Below, one piece after another: positions 50,523 to 60,257 of a stretch of 64,000 nt of DNA. Where the stretch lies: assembly GCF_018283455.1 (NCBI RefSeq), contig NZ_JAAMTH010000001.1, positions 1,841,501 through 1,905,500 on the forward strand, in the 5' to 3' direction. The DNA comes from Planococcus sp. MSAK28401. Its GTDB lineage: Bacteria; Bacillota; Bacilli; Bacillales_A; Planococcaceae. The number at the start of each line of letters is the position of its first letter. Position 1 is the stretch's first letter. The notes below the pieces were generated by a model that ran no database searches, was not told the DNA's origin, and was given only the letters and a program-made list of their open reading frames with translations. The translations under genes and the position numbers were made by a program.

Positions 50523-50566
50523 TAAAAAAGCCCTCAGTAATTTTAAATTATCACTATAGGGCTTTG
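50523..50566 (-). terminator. Terminator of the phage lysis cassette
   Basis: A long stem (about 17 bp with a small mismatch region) and a U tract on the minus strand, after the endolysin stop at 50601. Confidence 0.8.
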
Positions 50567-50600
50567 AATAAAAATATTATTTTCGACTTACTATTCTATT

Positions 50601-51726
50601 TTATATTTTTTTCAGATATCCTTCCACGTTCTGAGCTGTTTTGAATCGCGTTCCGCCCGATAGATCTGTTACCTTATCGGCTTTTAAACCTTCAGCGTCA
50701 CCGCCGACCACCAGTAGCTCTTTCGCTACTTTTCCAATGACGGACTTTCTCGGATAGATCGGCGCTTTCAATCGCACGGAAAGAATTTCTGCTGCCGAGT
50801 AATCATTTAGTGATCCAATGACAATTGCTTGTTTTAGCATTTCATCGTCCTCCTTGGGGTTTTGGGCTGGTTTGGCTGGTGGCTGCGATTTCCTTTCAAG
50901 CTCGGCCCAAGTCGCTGCACCAATAATTCCATCGTCGACAAGCCCTTTTGCTTTCTGGAAAGCTTTTGTTTTCTTATCTGTGTCTTTTCCGAAGATGCTG
51001 TCTACATCGGTTTCATGTCCGTGTCTGCCAAGTGCAATTTGAGCATACTTCACATCGGCTCCGCGGCTGCCAATTTTCACTACTTCACGGCCATCAGGAA
51101 GCACGATGGAATCGAGTGCTGTATCGAGTGCTTTCTTGCCGAAAAACTCCAGGGCAATGTTCGCGTGGATCTTCATGAGCACTTTCTGAACCTTTGGATT
51201 GAGCAAGTAGTTCTCCAAATCCGAGCGAGTGGTGAAGAAAAAGCTTTCCGTAAGAACAGCTGGCATTTCCGAGTATTTAAGCATATTAAAAAGACGACCA
51301 GCCGGTCGCCTGCGATGCGTATGTGCCTCCCGACCACGTCGGCAGCCCATTTGCTTTAATATGCTTAGCGAAGATGTCCGCTGCCTTTTTACCAGCTGCG
51401 CTATTGTACCAATAGAAGGCCGCTGCGCCTGTCGCTGTCCGGCTGGCTGAGGCATTGCTATGGACATCAATCATTAGGTCAGCGCCATGTGCGTTCGCGT
51501 AATCGATCCGTTGCTTTAAAGTCATGTGGTGTTTGTCTTCCTGCGGGAAGAGGACTGTGAATCCGGGTTGTTTCCGCAGCAGTTCGACCGCCCCTTTGGC
51601 GATGATGTAATTAGTATCAAATTCCTCGTAGACACCATCAACCTCTAAATTTGTGCGGACGCCCTTGCCGCCTGTTTTCTCCCATGTATCGTGGTCGTGA
51701 CCTGCAAATATGACTATTTTCGGCAT
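50601..51726 (-). pseudogene. Phage endolysin (N-acetylmuramoyl-L-alanine amidase), frameshifted
   Basis: The first 146 codons encode an Amidase_3 domain (start MPKIVIFAGHDHDTW, zinc-binding His in AGHD, His in IDVHSNASA) ending ATGWSSF, then TAA. The frame continues one base away with NMLKYSEMPAVLTESFF (the expected catalytic Glu), then a PG_binding_1 domain (VKIGSRGADVKYAQIALG) and a C-terminal KQAIVIGSLNDYSAAEIL domain, in all about 374 residues. The shift is one extra T in a run of five (A run at 51288-51292 on the plus strand). Either the gene is broken or the base is a sequencing slip in a homopolymer. Confidence 0.82.
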
Positions 51727-52218
51727 TTATTCCACCCCTTCATTTTTCTTTGCCTCTCGCAATTCGTCATCTACCTTGCTACCAGTCAACTCTTCCTTGA
51801 ATTGGCTACCGATCGACGCGTTCTCACTCGGCTGCATCACTTTCAGCTTTTCCGCAATTTCTTTTGGTACCAATACGCCGATTTCAGCTAGGTTTTCTGT
51901 AATCGATAACACCTCATTTGCGATGTAGAAAATCACAGTGGCGTACGTAATCGCCCCGTTCAGTCCCAAAATCTGATCGATGATATTGGCAACAATGATC
52001 ACACCAAAAATAAGTATCTTCCGGGCATACCCGAACAAGCTCTTTCGTGACCATAGGTTTCCGTTTTTTATTGCCTTAAAGATTCCCGTCAAAATATTAA
52101 ATGCCATCAGCACCATAAGAAAATCCAAAAACTTGACCGGGCCAAACAAATACATACGCGCTACTTCCAAGTGTTCCAAATCAGCACCTCCGAGATTTAA
52201 TAACAACAAATTGTCCAT
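51727..52218 (-). CDS. Phage holin (phage_holin_4-like)
   Basis: A 163-residue membrane protein with three hydrophobic segments (about 30-50, 65-85, 90-115) and a cytoplasmic, charged C-terminal tail with ITENLAEIGVLVPKEIAEKL, the usual tail of the toxin-secretion/phage-lysis holin family. It should make the membrane hole that lets the endolysin out. ATG at 52218 follows AAAGGAAGATC; 21 upstream in-frame codons are not likely translated. It is directly before the endolysin (start right after its stop). Confidence 0.88.
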   Translation of the reverse strand: MDNLLLLNLGGADLEHLEVARMYLFGPVKFLDFLMVLMAFNILTGIFKAIKNGNLWSRKSLFGYARKILIFGVIIVANIIDQILGLNGAITYATVIFYIANEVLSITENLAEIGVLVPKEIAEKLKVMQPSENASIGSQFKEELTGSKVDDELREAKKNEGVE

Positions 52219-52284
52219 TATGATCTTCCTTTCGATTTTTAAAATGGACCCCCTAAAACTTTTCTTCTCTAAATTAAGCAAAAC

Positions 52285-52313
52285 AAAAAGAGCACCAATT
52301 TAGGCGCTCTTTA
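52285..52313 (-). terminator. Terminator of the 52340 gene
   Basis: A 7-bp stem with GAGCGCC / GGTGCTC arms and a U tract on the minus strand. It is clearly related in sequence to the terminator at 52735. Confidence 0.75.
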
Positions 52314-52339
52314 AGAATAATTATTTTCTTCTTATTTTT

Positions 52340-52540
52340 TCAGGTCTCTACTCTATTTTTTAGTGCAGTGATATATGCTACTAAATTAACACCAAATTCA
52401 AGTGCAGTAACTATAATTAATACCCCACCAATTACATATTCAAAATCTAAATCACTAAATAAGATTTTATTTCTTTGTAGCACTAAAAAAGTTCCCAGCA
52501 CGCCATAACCGACAGTTTTTAATAAGTATATACCAGACAT
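52340..52540 (-). CDS. Small prophage membrane protein (66 aa)
   Basis: A 66-residue protein with two hydrophobic helices (about 3-22 and 32-58) starting MSGIYLLKTVGYG. The size and location before the holin suggest a second holin-type protein, such as BhlA/XhlB-like, but no family can be named. Good ribosome site GGAGGGTTTTC. Confidence 0.65.
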   Translation of the reverse strand: MSGIYLLKTVGYGVLGTFLVLQRNKILFSDLDFEYVIGGVLIIVTALEFGVNLVAYITALKNRVET

Positions 52541-52732
52541 GAAAACCCTCCAGTTCTCTCGATTAGTACTATTTCGATACTAAACAGAGGTTTCCCTTCT
52601 CTCCAATCTATTCTGTCAGCTTGGTAATTGAAAATACTTTTGGTATTTCATCGAAATGACTAAGCCGATGCTCTGTAAGTGATTTTTATACCGTCATCCC
52701 TTAATTCCCCCTATGTCACTATTTTTGGGTAT
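52541..52732. other. Non-coding gap in the prophage remnant
   Basis: About 190 nt with several stops in all frames and no ribosome site; possibly carries the promoter of the 66-residue gene. Confidence 0.4.
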
Positions 52733-52734
52733 AT

Positions 52735-52764
52735 AAAAAGAGCACTGGTAAAGGCGCTCTTTTG
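52735..52764 (-). terminator. Terminator of the 52808 gene
   Basis: An 8-bp stem with AAAAGAGC arms and a U-rich tail on the minus strand; similar to the one at 52285. Confidence 0.75.
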
Positions 52765-52807
52765 TTATTGCTTTTAAATTTTTGAAGTTATCGATTAGAT
52801 TCTTAAA

Positions 52808-53005
52808 TTAATCAAAAAGATTAAAATAAAGAATGGTGACAGAACCAGGTTCCAAATTGTTTTCTCTCGCGATTTGTTCTGCGATTTCCGTCACTTGCTC
52901 AATTCCTTCGATTTTTTGTTCCCTTGTAATGTCGCAATTTCCAAAACCTAAATTTCTTTGGCCTGAGTCTTGCAAAACATTAAAGGAAATGAAGTATTTA
53001 TACAT
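52808..53005 (-). CDS. Small prophage protein (65 aa)
   Basis: An unrecognised 65-residue soluble protein (starts MYKYFISFNVLQ) with a strong AAGGAGGCTAAAG ribosome site. Downstream of the tail spike gene and upstream of the lysis genes; has its own terminator. Confidence 0.65.
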   Translation of the reverse strand: MYKYFISFNVLQDSGQRNLGFGNCDITREQKIEGIEQVTEIAEQIARENNLEPGSVTILYFNLFD

Positions 53006-53106
53006 CTTTAGCCTCCTTAAAAAAATTTTGAAATCTTCCTAATTTTAACACAAAAGGAATTCGATATTGAATTAAAATTTAAAAAATTTTATTTTTTACA
53101 ACAGAA

Positions 53107-55220
53107 TCAGCTTAATAATTTAACAGCTCGCATTTTTCCCAAAAGACTGTTGAAATCAGCTCGCAACGCAGCAACATCTGTGGCTGTGCTATCTGCTAGA
53201 ACCGATGCTTTTTTGTTTTGAAGCTCCCATCCAGCAGGGCTTACATCCGATGATGGTGTCACTTTTGTATAAGTGAGTCCGTTATAAAATACTGTCGACC
53301 CTTCACTGCCATAGGTAGCATACCCAGCGTCTCTTCTTCCGTGATGAACTACACAGAACACACCTCCATCAATTCTCACGTCGTGGGAGTGTGCATTATT
53401 TCGGCATATCACATCTCGGATAATTGTGTCATCGGTCGTTCCGTGTACTCTGATGCTGGCATAGTGATGCTTCACAGTAGCTATAAAGTCACCGACTGTC
53501 GCGTAGTCATCCAATCCGCCATCGATAATCCCCATAGCTATTCTGTTCTTCTTGCCATGCGGGCTGATACCGTTGTAAACCCCGGCCTGCTTTTGACCGT
53601 TAGCAATTAGAGTGGGGGCGATAACGCTAAAGCCGTAGCTTGTTGGGGAGGTTTTAATGCCATCCTCTTGGTTTTCTTTGCACATAGGAGAATGCAACGC
53701 TACGTTTCTTTCTCGTACATAAATGCCGTTAGCGCCATTTTTTTCGTATATTCCACCGAATACATTTGCCTGAGCTACCAGTGGGTATTGGTTTGTATCA
53801 CCGTCAACTCGGTTGATGTCAAGGCCTGAATGCGTATTCCCTCTGCACCTAGGGCTTCTTATTTCAAGGTTTCGGACGTTTGTTAACTCTGTCTGATCCG
53901 CTGTATTCAGGGGTCCGGTTTTAACATAGACCCCTGCGCCTTGGTTATATTCTGCAATCAACCCATCAATAATAAATGACTCGCCACCTGCATAAGCGTC
54001 AATCCCGTTACCATTACCTCCTGTGCCAAGAATGTTTGATTGTCCGTTGTGACTCGAACGCCCCCCTCTGACTATCACGTTAATGGTTGATTTTTCACTT
54101 TTAATACCATCTAACCAGTTGTATTCGAAAACACAATCATCGAGCAGTAGACCATCTAAATACTTAGAAGTAATACCGTAGCCCTTAGAGTAGGTGCCTC
54201 TACATTTCCGAAGAGTAATGTCCTTATTCTTAGAGGTACTGCCACTACTTCTAGTAATTTGGAAGGCATTCGCAAACCCTTCCACGTATACATCGTCGAA
54301 AAGGAGACTTATAGATTGCTCAATGTAAATTCCCGCTGCCGTCGCGGTGAAATTGTGATCTTTCTCCCTCAATGTAAAGCCTTTGAATGTCTTATCCGTG
54401 ATGCCCCTTGCAATAAACGGAGCTTTAGACACTCCCTTAGGAAATTCAAAAATTGTCCGTCCTGCACCTTGTCCACTAATCGCGACTCCCTGCGGTATTA
54501 CAATCGTATCCGTTAGAACATAAACGCCTTCAGGGAGATAAATGTCACCTTTGCCAACCGTCGAGATAGCATTTTTTAAAGCTTGCGTTGTATCGGTTAC
54601 GCCATCTCCAATAAAACCCATTTTTTTCACGTTCGTTACGATATCATCCAGTTGATTAGTAACTTTTTCATTAAAAGTGCGTAAGTTTACCTCGTCCATT
54701 CGAGCATCTAAAACTTCCATGTCCTCTGTGAAGGCGCCGATTCCATTTTCAACTCGCTGCTTTAACTCGTCGACCTGTGGTACTATTGCCAATTCGAATT
54801 GCTGCTGCTTTATTTCCTGCTCAGATCGTAATTGTGCTACCGTCGTTATACTTGCCCCGACATAATCCAAATTATCAGCTGATAGTTTAATAGTGAGCTC
54901 CGAGGCATAATCTTCTGTCGGGAATTTCGTTCTATACTTAGGGTCTGCTGCATCTGTGACTGTAAACTCCAATTGGAACTTCCCGTCACTTAGAACCCGC
55001 TTAATTGTAAAGAGTATTTTTCCGTCCACAAAACTTGCTGGCCCCTCATATATAACCCCAATATTACCATTGAATATGGCAACTTCTATTTGCTTGTTTG
55101 TTAAATCGACTGACGAGCCTTTATAATCACGAGTAACAAAACCGAAGGTGACATCGTCACCTTGCTTAAAGATGTTTCCACCCTCCACTAGATCAAGGCG
55201 CGTGTTTTGTTCATGGCCAT
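53107..55220 (-). pseudogene. Phage tail spike/receptor-binding protein (BppU N-domain + pectate-lyase-like beta-helix), frameshifted near start
   Basis: A protein of about 704 residues if read as one. The N-terminal domain (RLDLVEGGNIFKQGDDVTFGF, then IEVAIFNGN) is BppU-like, a baseplate domain; it is followed by a helical segment (about 120-190) and a right-handed beta-helix (GFIGDGVTDTTQALKNAI, then many short strands) of the pectate-lyase superfamily. The proper start is MAMNKTR at 55220 with an AGGAAAGGATAG ribosome site, but two extra bases (CGCG at 55198-55202) shift the frame, leaving only a GTG at 55188. Removing GC restores MAMNKTRLDLVEGG. Confidence 0.8.
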
Positions 55221-55224
55221 TCGG

Positions 55225-55488
55225 TTATCTATCCTTTCCTCTTAACTCAATTACTCCGCTTTTCGCAAAGCTGTATGTTTTTTCGCCCTTTGATGCAAGC
55301 ATCTTTCCATGGCTTTCAATCGCTGTCGCAATTTCTTCGTCGGCTGTGTCTGCATTAAATTCGAGGTATGCCGTGTTCTTGAAATTAGAATCAGCTGCCG
55401 TATAAACGACTGTAAAAACAACTGCCTCTCGACTTCCGGCAGCAGAGCTATGTGTTTGATGCTGAATGTCCGTCACTTCATATTGCAT
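55225..55488 (-). CDS. Phage structural-region protein (87 aa)
   Basis: An 87-residue soluble protein (starts MQYEVTDIQHQ) with beta-rich first part and AYLEFNADTADEEIATAIESH; no family known to me. Ribosome site GGGGGAGAGAAAC. It lies directly upstream of the tail spike start (4-nt gap), between it and the tail protein. Confidence 0.7.
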   Translation of the reverse strand: MQYEVTDIQHQTHSSAAGSREAVVFTVVYTAADSNFKNTAYLEFNADTADEEIATAIESHGKMLASKGEKTYSFAKSGVIELRGKDR

Positions 55489-55500
55489 GTTTCTCTCCCC

Positions 55501-55587
55501 CTAACGAGTGCCAATTACTTGGATGCTTATGGGTACAATCGTTCCAGTTGAAGCGTAGGCATAGTACGGGCTAATTCTGATGGTCAA
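55501..55587 (-). CDS. Possible very small prophage ORF (28 aa)
   Basis: A 28-codon frame starting with TTG, preceded by AAGGGGAGCTATCGTCA, with a product starting LTIRISPYYAYASTG. The same frame directly continues from the tail gene's stop codon, so it may be the remainder of a formerly longer protein. Confidence 0.35.
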   Translation of the reverse strand: MTIRISPYYAYASTGTIVPISIQVIGTR

Positions 55588-55641
55588 TGACGATAGCTCC
55601 CCTTGCGTAAATGCTCTGCTGTCTTTTCGCTCGTATACATA

Positions 55642-56771
55642 CTATTCTTTTGCTTCAGACTGCACGAATACTCCTAAGACTTTCGTTATTCCAACCGTTG
55701 TAGGTTCAACAATGGGCACATTAACTTCAATGAAGTCGCCTGGCGAATAGTTCCCGGTTGAGACTGGAATGTCGAGCCAGTGCGTATAGGTTTTGCCAAA
55801 AGCGAAGTCCAGACTCTCATTATCGTGCATTTCCGGCAGCACGCTAAATACACTGAACAGCGTACGTTCGTTACCTTGGATATAACCGTTATCGATAGTG
55901 ATTTTGCTGGCGCCATCACCAGAAGAAAGGGCACCGGAGAAACTTCCTCCAGCACCCTCTAAATCACCTTTGAACTTCAAGTTGCCATCCACATCGAAAT
56001 ATAAGACCTTGTTGAATGCTTCATTAAGAGTTTTTCTCGCTTCGATACTAATACCTTCCGTTGCATTTACTATGGTCCGGACAAGCTCATCTGTCCGATC
56101 AACAACGATGCCTTCTTCCTCTGAGCAGGAAACGCCATTGTATTGTTTATTCCGTTCGATACCGCCAATTTCACCTGCAGTTTGTGCTGATGCCGGCTTC
56201 CACGTCTGGCTATTCATATCCGGAATGTGAGGAATTTCTAATTTATCCGGTTCTTCGGGATTCGTTTGAAACCATATAGCTTTTTGAATTGGTGGAGGCA
56301 ATGGGCTGCGCAGTATTTTAGTGCCATAGCGAGCCTGAGCCTTTCTCGCATTTTGTAGCACTTCGTCTTCTTCCAATTCGGTGATCTCGCCAATCGTATA
56401 GGTTTTCTGCAAGTCTTCGCGTCCTATTCTCTTTTTCACAAAAATGGCACGCGACTCCGCATACAATGGCGGTTCGAAGTTTTCATCTTTAATCCTCAAT
56501 GTGTCCCCTAATTGAACATCATCTTCTAAAACCGCAGCCTCTATTTCATATTCCACGACTGCATTGATTCGTTTCTTTAACTCGGTTGTGCCCAGGCTGC
56601 GAAGTCGTTCTTCTGTCATTTCGGCGTCTGTACTTTCCGGCTCGTAAAAGTCCCAAATATGATTGTTGTTTCGATTCCATCTTTGGAACGCTTCGTCATC
56701 TGTCACCCGAATTTCAAGCCGAGAGCCATCTTCTCTTTCGGGCCCTCGACTGTCAACGCCGGTTTAATTTT
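55642..56771 (-). pseudogene. Phage tail endopeptidase-like protein, 5'-truncated by ISL3
   Basis: The C-terminal ~370 residues of a prophage tail protein (SPP1 gp21/Tal-like): RLEIRVTDDEAFQRWN, NNNHIWDFYEP, EMTEERLRSLG, VEYEIEAAV, then a C-terminal part with KITIDNGYIQGN. The frame runs upstream without an ATG until a TAA within the left border of the ISL3 element (about 56764), so the N-terminal part is lost. A GTG at 56706 could give a 354-residue product but lacks a ribosome site. Confidence 0.8.
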
Positions 56772-58471
56772 GGTTCTTCCGCAATTTTGGTGAAGTCTCT
56801 TTTGGGAATTATAGTAGTAAAAATTCTTAAGGAGGCGTTAAACTATGAATCTGCAGTTCTTCTACCCGACTTGGACAGTTTTGCACGTTTCTGTTTCTAA
56901 TGATGCCTTTCATTTGTATATAGAATCTATTCAACATGGGAGCCGTTGTCCGGCGTGCCGCCATATTTCCTGCCGGATTCACAGCCGATATTGGCGAACA
57001 CTCAAGGATACACCACTTCATTCAATGCCTGTTTCCCTGCATGTAAGAGTAAGAGCTCGCAAATTCTTCTGTCACCAGCCCGACTGCCATCAGCGTATCT
57101 TTACAGAGCGACGGCCGGAATGGTGGAACGCCTATGATCGAAAAACCTTGCGGTTAGCTGCTTGCTTTCGGCAGCTCGCTTTTTCTCTTAGTGCTGAAGC
57201 AGCGAGTTGTATCTCTTCAAAATACGGGGCCCCACTTAGTGGAGATCCCTTTCTTTACTTGATCCGAAAGGAACAACTGCCCTCCATAGCAGAGCCACGT
57301 GTGATTGGACTGGATGACTGGGCCTTGAAACGAGGTATGAGATACGGAACCATTATTTGCGATCTCGAACGGAAACAACCAATTGAGCTATTGGAAAGTC
57401 GGAAAGAAAAAGTGGTCAGTAATTGGCTTAAGAAACATCCTTCCATTCGAGTTTCGTCAAGGGAGGGCTCGACGGAATATGCAAAAGCCCTTTCGACAGG
57501 AGCGCCGAAGGCGATCCAAGTAACCGACAGGTGGCACTTGTTTCATAACCTTAATAAACGCATCGATCAGTTCCTGAAACGAAAATTCCCTTTGGGAATC
57601 AGTTGGAAAGAAAGCACCACTACAGAGTCTTCTCCTAAATCCTCCGATAAGATACTGACAGAAAGCGAAGAAAAGAAGTGGCAACTCATCCAACAAGTGC
57701 AGCACCAATACCGGAAGGGTGTACGAATAGCAGACCTCTGCCGAACATTCTCGCTTAACCGTAAAACCGTATCTCGATATGTGAGTATGGAAAGGCCGCC
57801 TCAAATACAACGGAAGCGAACCCATAGCGCCGATCCGTATTATTCGCTTATTGTTTCTTTAGTAATGCAAGATGTTTCACGAAAACGTATTTTTGAAGTA
57901 CTACAGGAAAAGGGCTACCAAAAATCATTTTCGACATTGAAAGACTACCTCAACAAGTTGCAGAAACACCAAGGTAACAACAAACAAAGTCAGACAATCC
58001 ATAAGGTGCCAAGGCAGAAGCTCCACAGTTACTTGTGGTCAAAGCTGCCCGATGGGCAGGAGAAGCATGCAATCGACTTGCTTCTAAAAGAGAATGTGGA
58101 GCTAAGAGAACTACAGTTACTCCTCGACCAGTTTCAGCAGATTATGCGCATCCAAAGAGAACCGGATGCGTTGGCAGCCTGGATTGAATGCACAGAAAAA
58201 ACTGGAATCAAGGAGCTGAACCAGTTTGGACATTATTTGCGGTCGGATTGGCAGGCAGTTCAAAATGCCATAGTTTATCAATGGAGTAATGGGTTGGTCG
58301 AAGGCCATGTGAATCGAATCAAAGTAATCCAACGGCAGATGTATGGTCGAGCTAATTTTGATCTACTTCGTCTAAAAGTTTTATATCACACTCATTAATA
58401 TTCTTTTTAAAAAACAAATTAAACTCTTCAAAGGCGCCTACGACACACTTCACCAAAATTGCAGAAGAACC
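56772..58471 (+). mobile_element. ISL3-family insertion sequence
   Basis: A 1.7-kb element with ~24-bp inverted repeats (GGTTCTTC-GCAATTTTGGTGAAG at both ends, one mismatch) and an ISL3-type transposase gene. No 8-bp target duplication: the flanks TTAATTTT and TTTATCAC differ, so adjacent DNA was deleted or rearranged after insertion. Confidence 0.85.
56845..58398 (+). CDS. ISL3-family transposase
   Basis: A 517-residue transposase: an N-terminal zinc finger (CPACRHISCRIHSRYWRTL, then CHQPDCHQRIF) and helix-turn-helix, then the DDE catalytic core with IGLDDWALKRG, VTDRWHLFHNL and the C-terminal WSNGLVEGHVNRIKVIQRQMYGRA block containing the catalytic Glu. The ATG follows AAGGAGGCGTTAAACT. It appears full-length and intact. 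Confidence 0.93.
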   Translation: MNLQFFYPTWTVLHVSVSNDAFHLYIESIQHGSRCPACRHISCRIHSRYWRTLKDTPLHSMPVSLHVRVRARKFFCHQPDCHQRIFTERRPEWWNAYDRKTLRLAACFRQLAFSLSAEAASCISSKYGAPLSGDPFLYLIRKEQLPSIAEPRVIGLDDWALKRGMRYGTIICDLERKQPIELLESRKEKVVSNWLKKHPSIRVSSREGSTEYAKALSTGAPKAIQVTDRWHLFHNLNKRIDQFLKRKFPLGISWKESTTTESSPKSSDKILTESEEKKWQLIQQVQHQYRKGVRIADLCRTFSLNRKTVSRYVSMERPPQIQRKRTHSADPYYSLIVSLVMQDVSRKRIFEVLQEKGYQKSFSTLKDYLNKLQKHQGNNKQSQTIHKVPRQKLHSYLWSKLPDGQEKHAIDLLLKENVELRELQLLLDQFQQIMRIQREPDALAAWIECTEKTGIKELNQFGHYLRSDWQAVQNAIVYQWSNGLVEGHVNRIKVIQRQMYGRANFDLLRLKVLYHTH

Positions 58472-58778
58472 TTTATCACCGGCAGTGACATTGATATATT
58501 TTGGTGTTTTATCATTTGATATTCGATTCGAAGACGAAATCAATTGTTTAATAATAAATACATAAATGAGAAGTTTTTTGCTATAAGATTATCTCTCATC
58601 TGATAGGATATAGGTAACTTCTTCTTATTCGTTTCTGATCGTCCCATTCTCTACTTGGCGATCCACTTCAAAAGAGCTGCAAACATCAACCTGGTTCAAA
58701 ATCCTTTTAGAAATATTCAATCGACTAAAAATAAGAACGTCACTCTTTATCTCCGTAATAAACCTGCTTATGCCAAAA
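58472..58778. other. Non-coding stretch right of the ISL3 element
   Basis: About 300 nt, AT-rich, with short open frames but no ribosome site. A minus-strand frame running out of the IS (near 58472-58560) could be a fragment of a disrupted gene, but I cannot support it. It ends in the terminator of the aldo/keto reductase. Confidence 0.4.
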
Positions 58779-58818
58779 AGCGTTTCATTCTGGAGATCCA
58801 TCTCCAAAATGAAACGCT
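58779..58818 (-). terminator. Terminator of the aldo/keto reductase gene
   Basis: A long stem (about 18-20 bp) with a 2-nt loop, followed by a U tract on the minus strand, right after the AKR stop codon. Confidence 0.88.
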
Positions 58819-58823
58819 AACTT

Positions 58824-59630
58824 TTATAGAGCAGCAATGCGCTCCCGCTCACTTGCCGTTAGTTCAAAGTCGAAAATATTCAAACTTTGTGCTTGACGAT
58901 CTTTATCGTGAGACTTAGGGATGACGATAATGTCTTGTTCGATTTGGTACCGCAATACAACTTGAGCGTAGGTCTTGCCGTACTGGCGGCCGATCTCTTG
59001 CAACGCTTGCTTGGCTTTATCATCAATACCGCCTAACGGTGACCAAGCTACAGAAGCAATCCCGTTATCCTTATGATAAGCAATCAGCTCCTCATTCCAC
59101 TTTCCAACGTGGGATTCAATTTGGTTCACGGCTGGTTTGACTTTACCGTTTTCGAGGATCAAATCAAGTTGCTCTTTGTTGAAGTTTGATACACCGATGG
59201 ACTTGAACACGCCCCGGTCATAATGGTCTTCAAGAATGCGCCAAGCTTCCAACATCTCATTATTATTGTCCCAGGGGAAATGAATGAGAAACAAATCAAT
59301 ATAGTCAGTCTGTAATTTGGCTAAGCTTTTTTCGATTTCAGCTACTGCCCAATCTGTACTGCTTATTCCTTTGCGAGTACTTAATTTAGTAGTGATAAAG
59401 AAATCTTCGCGCGGTATTGAGGATTTGTAGATTCCTTTTCCTACAACTTCCTCATTGGAATACAGTTGAGCAGAATCGAAATGACGGTAGCCATTTTCAA
59501 TAGCCCAATCGATTTCTTCGGTGTCCCTTCTTAAATCACCAGAGAATTGATTTCCTTCTTTGCCGAAAGTGTTAGTTCCGCTGCCGACAATCGGGATCTC
59601 GACATTATCGTTTAATCGAATAGTTTTCAT
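58824..59630 (-). CDS. Aldo/keto reductase
   Basis: A 268-residue NADPH-dependent aldo/keto reductase with the catalytic tetrad visible: Asp and Tyr in HFDSAQLYSNEE (about 46-56), Lys in ITTKLST (about 77), His in LFLIHFPWD (about 110). The cofactor block IVIPKSHDKDR is near 235. Substrates are probably small aldehydes. ATG at 59630 follows GGAGGAAAGAGC; a long upstream in-frame stretch from 59873 lacks coding character. Confidence 0.93.
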   Translation of the reverse strand: MKTIRLNDNVEIPIVGSGTNTFGKEGNQFSGDLRRDTEEIDWAIENGYRHFDSAQLYSNEEVVGKGIYKSSIPREDFFITTKLSTRKGISSTDWAVAEIEKSLAKLQTDYIDLFLIHFPWDNNNEMLEAWRILEDHYDRGVFKSIGVSNFNKEQLDLILENGKVKPAVNQIESHVGKWNEELIAYHKDNGIASVAWSPLGGIDDKAKQALQEIGRQYGKTYAQVVLRYQIEQDIIVIPKSHDKDRQAQSLNIFDFELTASERERIAAL

Positions 59631-59826
59631 GCTCTTTCCTCCTATACTATGTATTATCATTATCCGGCATATAATACCTACAAGAACTATAACTTGCGCC
59701 TCACAGGATTTATAAAGCCGTATTATGTATTTTACCCACCCCGATATCTTTTTGAACATTACTACAGTAATATCGAAATTTGAAGCGCAGGTCCTAATCT
59801 TACATAGCAACAAAGGAGGGATTAAA

Positions 59827-60228
59827 ATGAAGCCAAGAATCTCTGTCATCACTATTGGCGTGGACGATCTCAAGCGAGCGCTGGAATTTTACCGGGACGG
59901 CTTGGGCTTACCGACAGAAGGAATTGTCGGGGAAGAGTTCGATAACGGAGCCGTGGCCTTTTTCGATCTACAGCCAGGGCTGAAACTCGCCATTTGGAAA
60001 CGCCAAGACATCGCCCACGAAACGAAAGTATCGATGGGCCCGCCAAGTCCTACAGAATTCACGCTCGGCCATAACGTCAACAGCAAAGCCGAAGTCGATG
60101 CGGTAATTGCACAGGCTGAACAAGCTGGAGCCCTTATAATCGACCCGGCACATGATACGTTTTGGGGCGGTTACTCCGGCCATTTGTGGGAAGTTGTATG
60201 GAATCCTGCATGGGGAGAAGTGGATTAA
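59827..60228 (+). CDS. VOC-family (glyoxalase/bleomycin-resistance-like) protein
   Basis: A 133-residue vicinal-oxygen-chelate fold protein: two beta-alpha-beta modules, with VDDLKRALEFYRDGLGLP near the N-terminus and DPAHDTFWGGYSGHLWEVVWNP near the C-terminus (given as DPAHDTFWGGYSG). The metal ligands typical of glyoxalase I are incomplete, so it may be a resistance or catabolic protein. ATG at 59827 follows AAAGGAGGGATTAAA. Possibly co-transcribed with the K+ channel 30 nt downstream. Confidence 0.87.
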   Translation: MKPRISVITIGVDDLKRALEFYRDGLGLPTEGIVGEEFDNGAVAFFDLQPGLKLAIWKRQDIAHETKVSMGPPSPTEFTLGHNVNSKAEVDAVIAQAEQAGALIIDPAHDTFWGGYSGHLWEVVWNPAWGEVD

Positions 60229-60257
60229 TTCCTGTTTTAAACTAAAGGGGGATTGAC

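Noticed and set aside
58352..58543. A 63-codon minus-strand frame spanning the right end of the ISL3 element
   Set aside because: It crosses the IS boundary and has no ribosome site. Its flanking half could be a cut gene, but there is no support.
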